Positions 50,419 to 58,939 of a stretch of DNA of 64,000 bases are shown here, in pieces. The DNA is from a virus. The number at the start of each line of letters is the position of its first letter. The first letter of the stretch is position 1. The position numbers and the translations under genes are program-made. Where the stretch lies: positions 1 through 64,000 of IMG/VR virus record IMGVR_UViG_3300044946_000078; one strand, 5' to 3'. The notes under the pieces are model-generated. The model was given only the letters and a program-made list of their open reading frames with translations, had not been told where the DNA came from and searched no databases.

Positions 50419-50781
50419 CTAACAAATTTTTGATAACGTTACTAATAGTTTGGTTACAGTATTAGGGGTACCGGCATTGTTGGTTATCTGCAAGTATTGC
50501 CCTATGTATTGAAACCGATAAAGTCCTATGGTTGCTGTTGACACGGATTGGGATCCTGTCGCCAAATTAGTCCCTTGGACGGGCTCAAAATTTATTGCGG
50601 TTTGTGGTGAATTATCCGGCAACTCCCCCTGAATGGCTCCCCCATCATTGGAATGATTGAAATAAAATGTACCGGTCATCCCTATAATATGGACAATTAT
50701 AGTTTCATACCCAGCCGTATCTAGGTTGACATATCCCTTTTCGTTGAATTGGACGGTATAGTCAAATGGACGCGTTATCAT
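50419..50781 (-). CDS. Small beta virion protein
   Basis: 120 aa, nearly all beta, Asn/Thr/Gly-rich (TAGYETIIVHIIGMTGTFYF; LYRFQYIGQYLQIT). Between portal and scaffold, coupled to the portal by a 4-base overlap. Possibly capsid decoration or fibre; unrecognised. Confidence 0.5.
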   Translation of the reverse strand: MITRPFDYTVQFNEKGYVNLDTAGYETIIVHIIGMTGTFYFNHSNDGGAIQGELPDNSPQTAINFEPVQGTNLATGSQSVSTATIGLYRFQYIGQYLQITNNAGTPNTVTKLLVTLSKIC

Positions 50782-53252
50782 GCTGCTTGGGGTTGAGGGG
50801 TGTTTATACCCGGCGACGGCGCAGGTGATTGCGCGGGCGATTGACCCTGATCCGGCGTCGGTTGATTATTATTTTGAGGTTGAAGTCCACTTTGTTGATC
50901 TTGTCCTTGCATGTTTTGTAGCGCACCCGAAAGGGCAATCTTATTCCCTATATTTTGACCAAAAACCGGGATAGCTACATTTGCTATCATCTCTTTTTCA
51001 ATGGCTTTTAATTCTTCTGGCAATGGAAGCCCTTTCGCATAAATCCCGGCGAACATTGCCAAAATTTCCTTTTCCTTTTCCTGTTGCCACTCAAGTTGTT
51101 TGAGCGCCATTTGGTTGCTATGCTTCAGATTTTCCAAGTCCATTTCGCTTTGGCTCTTAGCCTGGGCGCTTTGTATTTGAACTTGGGCCGTCATTTGGCT
51201 ATTTTGCTGGGCCTGTTGCTGCTTCTCTAAGACATACTTCTTTTGGGCTAATTGAAACATTGTTTCGGCCAACTTAACATCTTCTTTGGCTATTCGTTCT
51301 AATTTCCATGGATCACAATAAGTAAAGAGGTCGGGAGAGGCAGCAATCAATTGATTCATATAGGCCGAGAATTGAGCCACCTCAGCATCGGTTGGGACCA
51401 TTTTTATTTTCGTATCGAAGATGCGCCCCTTAACGTCTTCTTCTCCTAATAATTCTCGGTAAGCCTTCCCGGCGTATAAAACAGATGGTTTAAGAAGACA
51501 GGCCACTTTTCTGGATACGTCTTCCAATATATGTATATAGGCGTTATACATATGGTCTGTAGCTGCGTCTCCTGTATTTTGCGATGTTTCAACGTTCTCG
51601 GCAGCAACTCTGGGTTTTGTGGCGGCCGTAATTAGGTTTGGATCTTCTCCGAGATTATCCTTCAGTCGTTGATAATGGAAGTTATACCCTTCAACAAGGG
51701 CATTATATTGGGCAATAAATCCAGAGTTTTGAAGTTCTGTGATAGGGACTGGAATTATATTCCCTTCGGCATCACGCCCCCTATAATAGAGATCGCCAGT
51801 TTGATCATAGTATTGGCGCGGCTTTATCTTAGTCCCACCAGCCGTTCCTAGTGTTATGGCCTCCAATGCGTCCATATTAATTGCCGCTCCGGCTGGGCGC
51901 ATCTTCATCATTAGTTGCTGAATCCGAAGCGTGCATAATACCATTCCCTGGACAGGTTCTTCGATCTTTTCCGGAACGGCAATGTTCCTCATGTTTATAT
52001 TATGGTACATGAAGAACGAGTAGGAAAAGTCGCAATCCCCATATTTAGAGGGATCATTAGGGCGGATCATATTGGGCTTTAGTTCCCACTCTAATAGCAC
52101 TCCGGCTGTACGGCAATAAACACCACGATATATATTCCATACATCCTCTTCTCTCAAAGATGTATCGCCAGATAATTTAAAACTGGAATCTGCCTTTTTG
52201 ATTAGGGTGCTTTTTGTACTCCCCGTTTCCTTTACTACGTATGTATATTTATCAAGAGATTTAATCTCGCACTCGATCACATCAAAGTTCCAGTCATCGT
52301 ACGGCCGCATCAAGGATACATTCCATTCCCCTACCCATCTAAGTTTATCTGAAAGTTGATAATCTTTGCAGGTAGCGACAATATCCATGATTTGCTCGGG
52401 GGTAAGATTGCGTTTTGTCCCCGGTCCGTATTTGGATACTAGTTCGCATATTTTCATTCCCCATACTTCGCCGCGCCAAGAGGTATCTTTTAGATCTGGA
52501 AGTTTTGAATAGGAATAAATGGAGTTTTCTGGTTCAACCCATTTCAATATAATGTTTCCCTTCGCATCCATGGTTACCTTCATTCCCAATAGACCAACTT
52601 CGGCACTATCGTAGAGAAGGTGTTCCTTCATTACATCAAAGAATCCTTCTTTATCTAAAATATCATTGATGGCTTTTTCGTAAGAAATTTCTTCGGGAAT
52701 ATGTTGGCCGTCTTGCACCCATAAGTCCAAATCCGACTGAGTTTCCGGAACGAAGTCATTCGGGCCATTAAGCTTTACTTTAGATGCCTGTTCCAGTTTG
52801 GCTAGACGCTCCTTTTGATGAAGGGCAAATTCAGCAGCTTGGTATTGTTTTTGTTTTTCTTTTATAGAAAGGGGGTCAATGGCGCTTACAGTTATTCGCT
52901 CATCTCGTCCCATCCATCGCCCAACAAGGCCAGAAACGATCCTATTAACGATCATGATGCAAGACCACTTCAGATTTAGGAAGTTGATCTTCCCATTCAT
53001 TTGCATCCGGTCGGCGAACATGGCTTGCATATCTTGCTTGCCAGCGCTCCAATCCCGGTTTAACCTAAATCGGTTGTTTCTGGGCCAATAATAGCCGTTC
53101 CCTATACCAGCATTAATTGTGGTTTCGATATAAGCCATGAGGCCCCGGCCAACTTCAGGGGTTAGCTTCTTGGAAGAATCCCGCTCAAGTTGAAAGTTGC
53201 GCAAGGCTGCGCCCGTCCCCGATTGGGGATTAGATGATACATCTTGGACCAA
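50778..53252 (-). CDS. Portal protein
   Basis: 824 aa. Seen: N-terminal Ser/Asn-rich arm, helix-strand core with wing/crown order, and a long C-terminal coiled coil (residues ~680-740, Gln/Ala-rich: QQQAQQNSQMTAQVQIQSAQAK) ending in a Gln/Pro-rich tail. Length and place right after the terminase, and the barrel-like coiled coil, fit the portal of podovirus-like Bacteroidota phages. Forms the dodecamer at the vertex where DNA enters. Preceded by its own promoter-like site and hairpin. Confidence 0.7.
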   Translation of the reverse strand: MVQDVSSNPQSGTGAALRNFQLERDSSKKLTPEVGRGLMAYIETTINAGIGNGYYWPRNNRFRLNRDWSAGKQDMQAMFADRMQMNGKINFLNLKWSCIMIVNRIVSGLVGRWMGRDERITVSAIDPLSIKEKQKQYQAAEFALHQKERLAKLEQASKVKLNGPNDFVPETQSDLDLWVQDGQHIPEEISYEKAINDILDKEGFFDVMKEHLLYDSAEVGLLGMKVTMDAKGNIILKWVEPENSIYSYSKLPDLKDTSWRGEVWGMKICELVSKYGPGTKRNLTPEQIMDIVATCKDYQLSDKLRWVGEWNVSLMRPYDDWNFDVIECEIKSLDKYTYVVKETGSTKSTLIKKADSSFKLSGDTSLREEDVWNIYRGVYCRTAGVLLEWELKPNMIRPNDPSKYGDCDFSYSFFMYHNINMRNIAVPEKIEEPVQGMVLCTLRIQQLMMKMRPAGAAINMDALEAITLGTAGGTKIKPRQYYDQTGDLYYRGRDAEGNIIPVPITELQNSGFIAQYNALVEGYNFHYQRLKDNLGEDPNLITAATKPRVAAENVETSQNTGDAATDHMYNAYIHILEDVSRKVACLLKPSVLYAGKAYRELLGEEDVKGRIFDTKIKMVPTDAEVAQFSAYMNQLIAASPDLFTYCDPWKLERIAKEDVKLAETMFQLAQKKYVLEKQQQAQQNSQMTAQVQIQSAQAKSQSEMDLENLKHSNQMALKQLEWQQEKEKEILAMFAGIYAKGLPLPEELKAIEKEMIANVAIPVFGQNIGNKIALSGALQNMQGQDQQSGLQPQNNNQPTPDQGQSPAQSPAPSPGINTPQPQAA

Positions 53253-53260
53253 AAAACAAT

Positions 53261-53283
53261 GGGTTAATAAGTACTATTAACCC
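53261..53283. promoter_or_regulatory. Perfect 9-bp-arm inverted repeat before portal gene
   Basis: Arms GGGTTAATA and TATTAACCC around 5 bases, abutting a consensus -7 box (53283-53290). On the minus strand it is followed by ATTGTTTTTT, so it may also act as the terminator of the terminase gene. Either an operator or a terminator-antiterminator. Confidence 0.5.
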
Positions 53284-53290
53284 AAATGTA
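53283..53290 (-). promoter_or_regulatory. Candidate -7 element for portal and capsid genes
   Basis: TACATTTG on the minus strand matches TAnnTTTG exactly. A TTTG lies 17 bases further upstream (shorter than the usual 19-21), so the -33 side is imperfect. Confidence 0.4.
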
Positions 53291-53331
53291 CAAAAAAACA
53301 GGAACAACAAATATTTTTTGTTATTCACCGG

Positions 53332-55410
53332 TTAAAAGTCTAATTGATCCTTTGCTCCTTGATAATTCTCATTAACGTAAAAATTGACAAATGGCTCATC
53401 CAATTCTATTTCAATGGGTACTGGCTCGATTAAGCATACCAGCAGCATAAGGAAGGAAACAGTCATATCAAAGGCAGTACGTTTAGCTGGATCAAACTTT
53501 TTGGCATCTGCAAGTAGCTCTTCAAAGTCGATAAGATGGCAGAAATGATTGAAAAAGGCTATTCCCACATCAAGTTGGCGCGTAAGGCTTACGGGAGTAG
53601 TTGGAAAGCCCCTATGCCGTTCCGCTTTTTGGCGCTTATTGGGATCAATTGTGCTTAATGGGTATACCCCAAGGTAGCCCTGTTTACCTCGTTCTCGGTA
53701 ATAACTATCATAGTCGTCTGCATTGTGTTCATACCACACCTTATATCCAAAATATTCGGCAGCAAGCATTACTTGCTCATGAAGTTTCCCTTTTTCAGTA
53801 GGTCTCCCATAAAGAAGCGCGACTGGTTTTCCGGTATTTTGTGGGTCAAGGATGCTATATCGCCTCCCTATCCATGCCGATGCCTTAGACCCATATTTTT
53901 TACCCCCTTGGCTATTGCTGTACCCATCCACTGTAATGGCTCCGTCATGAATTCGGCCAGGAACACGAATACCATATTTATACTCAAACTTGTTTGACTC
54001 TTTGGGATCTAATAAATATGTGGTCTTCCAATGAAATTCTTCTTCACCTTTCCTAATATTGCGCCACCCAACTAGGCCGTCTTCACCCCTCTCAAAAATA
54101 ACCTTCCTTTTATATATAGGCCCCTTTTTTAGCTCGGCCTCACGATCAACTATCTTTTCAAGATTGAAAACACAGTCATCGTTAGAATAATTAAAAGCCT
54201 CTTCTATTGTCAGCGGTTCCTTTCTCTTACGCGCTGATAGAGATTTCTGATTATGTTCTACGGTTGCTCTATCTGCTAATATTTCCCTTAGCGTCTTTTC
54301 TTCATCTGGGAAACCATATTTATCAAAATTACGCGCCCTCTTGGCCGACATGAAAAAACGGTATAGTCCACTTGCTGTTCTTCCATTTTCTCCACGGCTT
54401 GCCTGATCGCTATCGTCCCATAGTTTTTTAGCGCCTTCTTGAACTCCGTCCTTATCAGTATCTAACTTTTCAACTGTACTAGAATACAGGGCCTTTCCTA
54501 TGACATTGTTTTCATCGTCTACAAGGCAATACCGTATAACTTCATGGCGATCATATATATCACATTCAATCGTTTTGGCCCATTCGTCCTCAAATACACG
54601 GTGCAACTTTTGCCCGTCATAGGCTAGTGGATCAGCGCTTTGATGATCTATCCTGGATTCAAGTTCATCTTTATCTAAAAGATCTTCAGCTTTTCTTCCC
54701 TTAACATTTGTTTGCTGAAAAAGTATTTCTGTTTTTGGAGTAACGCCACCTGCTGTATCATACTCGGGCCTGAAAAATGGGGGCAATTTTTTAAACGGCG
54801 ATATGATAGCCTTCGCAAATACTTTTTTAGCATCCAATCCTGTCTTAGATTGGATACCACCGTTTGCCATTTTTGTTCTAGTAACATAATCAGTAACGAA
54901 AAGCCCACCACGGAATGTTTTACCGAATCGGCGCTTTGTGATTTCGAGCATCCCAAGACACAATGGGTCTTCGATGCAATATTCAAGGAAGTAAAAGTAT
55001 TCTTGATCAGGGACACGAAATTTAGGATAACCTATATCTATATGCCACCATTGAAGGTACATATAATGGGCTCCGGTAATATAGGTGGCAACTCCATTGT
55101 TCATGAACCAAAAGCCATTCAGCCTTCGATCCCATTCCTGAGCCTTAAATATTTCATAAAGAGCATCGTAAAAAGGCGGATCTTCATCCTTCTTTTTCTT
55201 ATTATAAGCCTTTTCCTCCTTGATTCTTTGATTATACCAAGAAGGGAGCCATAGACGCTCCCAATATTGTTCGCTCTCAATTTCAGAGCGTTTGTATATG
55301 TCAACTTGCTTTAGCTGTCCATTTCTGTCAACTACCCATCCGGGTTCTGCTATCCAGCAATCAAGGTCCTGAATATTATGTACGCTGCCCCGCTGTATTT
55401 CCGTAATCAT
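53332..55410 (-). CDS. Terminase large subunit (TerL)
   Basis: 692 aa, motor and headful nuclease. Seen: ATPase Walker A-like loop KRRFGKTFRG (~157), Walker B FEDEWAKT (~271), coupling and hinge region, and the nuclease acidic site ITVDGYS (~491) with a following GR-rich strand. The Walker A starts R-R-F-G-K-T instead of the more common G-x-x-G-K-S/T. It pumps DNA into the procapsid through the portal. Its 5' end overlaps the preceding gene by 35 bases. Confidence 0.85.
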   Translation of the reverse strand: MITEIQRGSVHNIQDLDCWIAEPGWVVDRNGQLKQVDIYKRSEIESEQYWERLWLPSWYNQRIKEEKAYNKKKKDEDPPFYDALYEIFKAQEWDRRLNGFWFMNNGVATYITGAHYMYLQWWHIDIGYPKFRVPDQEYFYFLEYCIEDPLCLGMLEITKRRFGKTFRGGLFVTDYVTRTKMANGGIQSKTGLDAKKVFAKAIISPFKKLPPFFRPEYDTAGGVTPKTEILFQQTNVKGRKAEDLLDKDELESRIDHQSADPLAYDGQKLHRVFEDEWAKTIECDIYDRHEVIRYCLVDDENNVIGKALYSSTVEKLDTDKDGVQEGAKKLWDDSDQASRGENGRTASGLYRFFMSAKRARNFDKYGFPDEEKTLREILADRATVEHNQKSLSARKRKEPLTIEEAFNYSNDDCVFNLEKIVDREAELKKGPIYKRKVIFERGEDGLVGWRNIRKGEEEFHWKTTYLLDPKESNKFEYKYGIRVPGRIHDGAITVDGYSNSQGGKKYGSKASAWIGRRYSILDPQNTGKPVALLYGRPTEKGKLHEQVMLAAEYFGYKVWYEHNADDYDSYYRERGKQGYLGVYPLSTIDPNKRQKAERHRGFPTTPVSLTRQLDVGIAFFNHFCHLIDFEELLADAKKFDPAKRTAFDMTVSFLMLLVCLIEPVPIEIELDEPFVNFYVNENYQGAKDQLDF

Positions 55411-55786
55411 TGGCCATTGTTTCAGGGGTTATTGCGCGCCTTACGCCTTTCGTGTCTCGCTCCTCGTCACCTGTTATTCCAGCAACGGCACCCAAGGATT
55501 GAACCGAGGCGGCTACATCAGTGCTATTTTTTATTATAACCATGATCCTTTCAAATCCCTTCGACTTTCCGTCGTCAATGTCTATATCTGTTAGTTTTTG
55601 AGAATTTAAAAGATCGGCCATTTCTATGCTTTTCCTAGAAAGCGCATAGTATAATTTTGCTGGGCCGCCTTGTTCATAGAACGCAACCAGCCCAGTTAGT
55701 TTTTTATTTTCAGCCGTCAACGACTTTACTTGTCGCTCCAACTCTTCAATTTTTTCTATTTCTGAGTCCATTATTAATTTTTTCAT
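55376..55786 (-). CDS. Putative small terminase subunit
   Basis: 136 aa. Begins with a helix (EIEKIEELERQVKSLTAENKKLTG), leucine-zipper-like coiled coil, then helices and an acidic end (GDEERDTKGVRRAI). Right before TerL and overlapping it, which is where TerS sits; coiled coil oligomerisation suits the TerS ring. No HTH is obvious, so DNA recognition is unproven. It might instead be a coiled-coil scaffold. Confidence 0.45.
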   Translation of the reverse strand: MKKLIMDSEIEKIEELERQVKSLTAENKKLTGLVAFYEQGGPAKLYYALSRKSIEMADLLNSQKLTDIDIDDGKSKGFERIMVIIKNSTDVAASVQSLGAVAGITGDEERDTKGVRRAITPETMANDYGNTAGQRT

Positions 55787-56496
55787 CCAATAACATAATC
55801 AATTAATGGTTTAGCCTCCCATGATTCATGCCCAACTAATAATTCTCCTGAATTTACTTTTTCTGTATATTCATGATGAACAGCAATTATTTCATCGAGC
55901 CATCTTGAGTATGGCTTATCATCTTCCTCCCCGTTTTCAAAGTGTTTGATTCTGATAATTCGCCTTTCTCTACCATCGCTTCCTTGGTATATAACTTCGT
56001 AGTCAGAAGCCTTTTTTGTCATAACTACTTGGCCCGAATATTCGCCACAAGTTACATATACAAAATTGGTAATTTTCTTTGGTTCTATGTTTTTTAACGG
56101 GCCTACATATGGCTTGAATATACGTAGACAGGTAACCCAACCAAGGATAGGTTTATAATTTTCAACCTCTGGATCTGTCCATAAATAACAATCTTCCTCG
56201 CGTAGAGAAAAGTACCTGAAATTAGAGGCTATATCTTTACCAGAAAGAGGATTATAGTTGAATATTTCATTTTGTGGATGTGTACCATTGTGTTCAAATA
56301 AAATAATGGAACCAGGAGAAACAATAGTTGAGTCTATTACTTCGCCTTGCACAGGCCACGTGTATCGCTTGTCCAAATTTTCCACGTCTCTTTCCAATAT
56401 GATCTTAGTTCCATCACCGAAAGTATGGAAATTTTTACCCTCTCTATCAACACGGACGACAACTCTACCTGAAACACACTTTAAATCGCTATTCAT
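55783..56496 (-). CDS. Hypothetical protein with GroES-like N-terminal domain
   Basis: 237 aa from ATG reading MNSDLKC (longer start at 56538 would overlap the GT gene). Residues ~1-95 (VSGRVVVRVD, DGTKIILE, GEVID, PGSIILFEHN) show the same order of strands as a Cpn10/GroES barrel; the loop is longer and lacks GGI. The rest is beta with VYVTCGEYSGQVVM. May be a diverged co-chaperonin that aids folding, or a virion beta protein. Sits between the glycan cassette and packaging genes. Confidence 0.45.
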   Translation of the reverse strand: MNSDLKCVSGRVVVRVDREGKNFHTFGDGTKIILERDVENLDKRYTWPVQGEVIDSTIVSPGSIILFEHNGTHPQNEIFNYNPLSGKDIASNFRYFSLREEDCYLWTDPEVENYKPILGWVTCLRIFKPYVGPLKNIEPKKITNFVYVTCGEYSGQVVMTKKASDYEVIYQGSDGRERRIIRIKHFENGEEDDKPYSRWLDEIIAVHHEYTEKVNSGELLVGHESWEAKPLIDYVIG

Positions 56497-56516
56497 ATAA
56501 CTAAATTTATACACTT

Positions 56517-57275
56517 TTAGGGACGCGTCAAAATCCAATCTTTCATGATCTTGGGATGATCTTCTGGTATTGGCTTTAGGTCATTAGGTCCAAACCATCG
56601 TTGTGGGATGAATATATCAGAGCCATCCAACTTCTTATCATGATCAACCAGAAACACCTTTTCCTGCATGTGAATGACCTTATCTTTCATTATTCGCCTG
56701 TCTCGTATGAATCCATAATGCCAGATATTTATTTTGTCTATGTACTCTACATTTGCGGCAGGAACGGCGAGGCTTTCACCATCTCCATAGGATATATATT
56801 CGCTTTTTGCTAGTCGAACAATGATCCTAGAGCATGGATTTCGCTCTCCTTCAACATCAATATACAGGTATGGAGATTCCCAAAGATTCAATCGGGTGCA
56901 AAAGAAGGCTTCATTATCAGTCTCAATAGCTTTGCGCACCCATTTTATTGAATTATCATGTAAAATTTCATCCCCCTGAACAAGTAGATTCCAATCTGTA
57001 TCTAATGCTTCAATAGCTATATTTTGAAAGTACGCAAGTTTTTGCCATCCTGATTGGGCTTCCCAATCCGAATAGGGAAGATAGATTACCTTTAAATTAT
57101 GATGAATTGATTCCAGCCACTTTAATACGCTTGTAGTTGTATCAGTAGACCCAGCATCTACTACCGAGACTTTATCGCAGAATTGACATAAAGATTCTAT
57201 CGTTTCTTTATAGCAATAATCAAACGTCTCTCCATTATGGACAAATAATGTCCCTCCAAGTGATTTCGCCATCAA
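56517..57275 (-). CDS. GT2-family glycosyltransferase
   Basis: 252 aa. Seen: GGTLFVHNGETFDYCYKETI at the start, VVDAGSTDTT (nucleotide-sugar-binding D-x-GStD) at ~39, and LLVQGDEILH at ~97, the metal-binding acidic motif of GT-A fold GT2 enzymes; further conserved RIIVRL and WHYG. Transfers sugar from a nucleotide-sugar. No transmembrane segment. One of four carbohydrate/methyl genes here (56517-60387); overlaps the methyltransferase gene by 4 bases. Confidence 0.8.
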   Translation of the reverse strand: MMAKSLGGTLFVHNGETFDYCYKETIESLCQFCDKVSVVDAGSTDTTTSVLKWLESIHHNLKVIYLPYSDWEAQSGWQKLAYFQNIAIEALDTDWNLLVQGDEILHDNSIKWVRKAIETDNEAFFCTRLNLWESPYLYIDVEGERNPCSRIIVRLAKSEYISYGDGESLAVPAANVEYIDKINIWHYGFIRDRRIMKDKVIHMQEKVFLVDHDKKLDGSDIFIPQRWFGPNDLKPIPEDHPKIMKDWILTRP

Positions 57276-57901
57276 TTACGTTTTAAAAGTAAAACACGGA
57301 ATCCATTCCACCATTCATTTGAATCACTTTCCTTGCCATTCCACAGCAGGTTATCGTATAGCACTTCTAGTCCGGCGTCTTTAATACCGTCGTCTGTTCC
57401 TATTTTAACTGAATCCCAAGAGGCATCATCTACTAGCATTACAAATTCCTCATACATCATGGGGGCAAAATGAGTTACGGCTTTTTTCTGACTTTCATAA
57501 TCATGTCCTCCGTCATATAGGTAAAGATCAACCGTAGGAATATCGTGGATCTTCTGTATATCCCAACAATTCTTTTCCCATAATTGATGCCGGCCCAAAT
57601 ATCGTTCACAGTTTTCAATGAATTGATCTTTTGTACGGCCGTTGTTATTGAATTCACAAAAAGAATCACAAGCGAACGCCCCTCCGACTAATCCAAGTTC
57701 ATTTTTATAGCAGGTGCTTATATATGTAGATCCTATGTGAGACCCTACTTCAAAATAGGCCGTCGCTAAGAAGCCAAGATTATTGAGTAAATGACGGATT
57801 TTAATGCTCGTAAACCCACCAACTGATAATGGTCCATCATCTAATTGAGATATATGGTTATTAGCGTTTTCTATTGCTTGTTCTATTAATTGAATTTCCA
57901 T
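57272..57901 (-). CDS. Class I SAM methyltransferase (TylF/Methyltransf_24-like)
   Basis: 209 aa. Seen: YFEVGSHIGSTYIS (SAM-binding motif I), FACDSFCEF (acidic strand 2), VDLYLYDGGHDYESQKKAV and EFVMLVDDASWDSVK, the layout of macrocin-O-methyltransferase-type (TylF) enzymes that methylate sugar hydroxyls. Overlaps the next methyltransferase gene by 16 bases. Possible role: methylating the sugar attached by neighbouring glycosyltransferases. Confidence 0.7.
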   Translation of the reverse strand: MEIQLIEQAIENANNHISQLDDGPLSVGGFTSIKIRHLLNNLGFLATAYFEVGSHIGSTYISTCYKNELGLVGGAFACDSFCEFNNNGRTKDQFIENCERYLGRHQLWEKNCWDIQKIHDIPTVDLYLYDGGHDYESQKKAVTHFAPMMYEEFVMLVDDASWDSVKIGTDDGIKDAGLEVLYDNLLWNGKESDSNEWWNGFRVLLLKRN

Positions 57902-58494
57902 ATTTCGGTTTTTATTTTTTCAAAAATATCTTCTATTTCATGCTTATGTTCTTTCCCACTAAATCGCTTGTCCTTCCAAGCAAAGAAGGCCCCTATATTT
58001 AATTTTTCGTGAAAATTTGGGAATACAATAGTTGAATATCCTTTTTTATGAAAGTCTTCTGGTAGCCATCCTGAATGATGATGATCTGGATTAGCATCAT
58101 CTTCTAACAGGTATTCGCCTAAAGGAGTAAAGAATATTTGCGTTACAGACAAATCCTCCATTTCTTTCATTAATCGGAATCCATTCTCTTTTGTTAGATG
58201 TTCTATGCCGTCTAAGCACACCATTACATCGGCTCCCCATCTACCAAAATTAATGGCTGATAAAAAATCAAACACATCTGATTTTATGAATAGATCATTT
58301 TTTCCAATGTTTACTATTGGCCGCTCTTGAATATCAACATATATTTTACTCCTAAAATCCAATCTGCTTGTTTGACTCCCTTCACAACACATTAAATCAA
58401 TAAAAGTATCCGTTGGTTCGCTCCAAGAAAGCAACATCTTCATGACGCATAAATGTATTTCTGAATTCCCAGGACTACCTATAATTATTTGCAT
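57886..58494 (-). CDS. SAM-dependent methyltransferase-like protein
   Basis: 202 aa. Motif I is diverged (DTFIDLMCCEGSQTSRLDF), then IYVDIQERP (acidic strand end), DVMVCLDGIEHLTKENGFRLMKEM (the D-x-x-EH helix of methyltransferases) and IFFTPLGEYL. Rossmann-fold methyltransferase; target unknown. The EH motif is frequent in ubiquinone/menaquinone- and sugar-modifying types. Confidence 0.6.
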   Translation of the reverse strand: MQIIIGSPGNSEIHLCVMKMLLSWSEPTDTFIDLMCCEGSQTSRLDFRSKIYVDIQERPIVNIGKNDLFIKSDVFDFLSAINFGRWGADVMVCLDGIEHLTKENGFRLMKEMEDLSVTQIFFTPLGEYLLEDDANPDHHHSGWLPEDFHKKGYSTIVFPNFHEKLNIGAFFAWKDKRFSGKEHKHEIEDIFEKIKTEIWKFN

Positions 58495-58733
58495 TTAGAA
58501 AAAGTTACATTAACATTAAGATGAGGAACATATAATACTTTCCCTGTGTCTACAGCCGACAATATTCGTTCATTAAATAGTAATACTGCTTTTTCATGGA
58601 TCATCATAGATACGTCACTTTCTGAAGTAAGCCAATCAAAATAATCATTAGCCCGTTCAATGACATTTTGGTCGCTTATTTTTACAGCACATTCAAGTGC
58701 GATACCTCTAAGATTTTTTAATTCGTTTGTCAT
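58485..58733 (-). CDS. Hypothetical protein
   Basis: 82 aa, unrecognised, helical then a beta end (VLYVPHLNVNVTF). Tied by overlaps to the methyltransferase and the 69-aa gene, so part of the glycan cassette transcript. Confidence 0.5.
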   Translation of the reverse strand: MTNELKNLRGIALECAVKISDQNVIERANDYFDWLTSESDVSMMIHEKAVLLFNERILSAVDTGKVLYVPHLNVNVTFSKCK

Positions 58734-58939
58734 TTTCTGGCATTTATAAAAGCGGTTACTAATTCTTTTCTAGCGGGAGGCATATTTTCAAATTCTGGAC
58801 TATTGTACATGCATTCCATCATGTCAACAAATGGCTTAGGGGCATGTTTGGCATTTTTTAGAAATTGCTTTTTTTGTTTCTTCCAATGAGATAGGAATAT
58901 ATTAGCCTGTTCAGCCGTTAAGGTATACTCTTTTTTCAT
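58730..58939 (-). CDS. Hypothetical small basic protein
   Basis: 69 aa, helical, Lys-rich N-terminal half (QANIFLSHWKKQKKQFLKN). Coupled by 4-base overlaps on both sides. Unrecognised. Confidence 0.5.
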   Translation of the reverse strand: MKKEYTLTAEQANIFLSHWKKQKKQFLKNAKHAPKPFVDMMECMYNSPEFENMPPARKELVTAFINARK

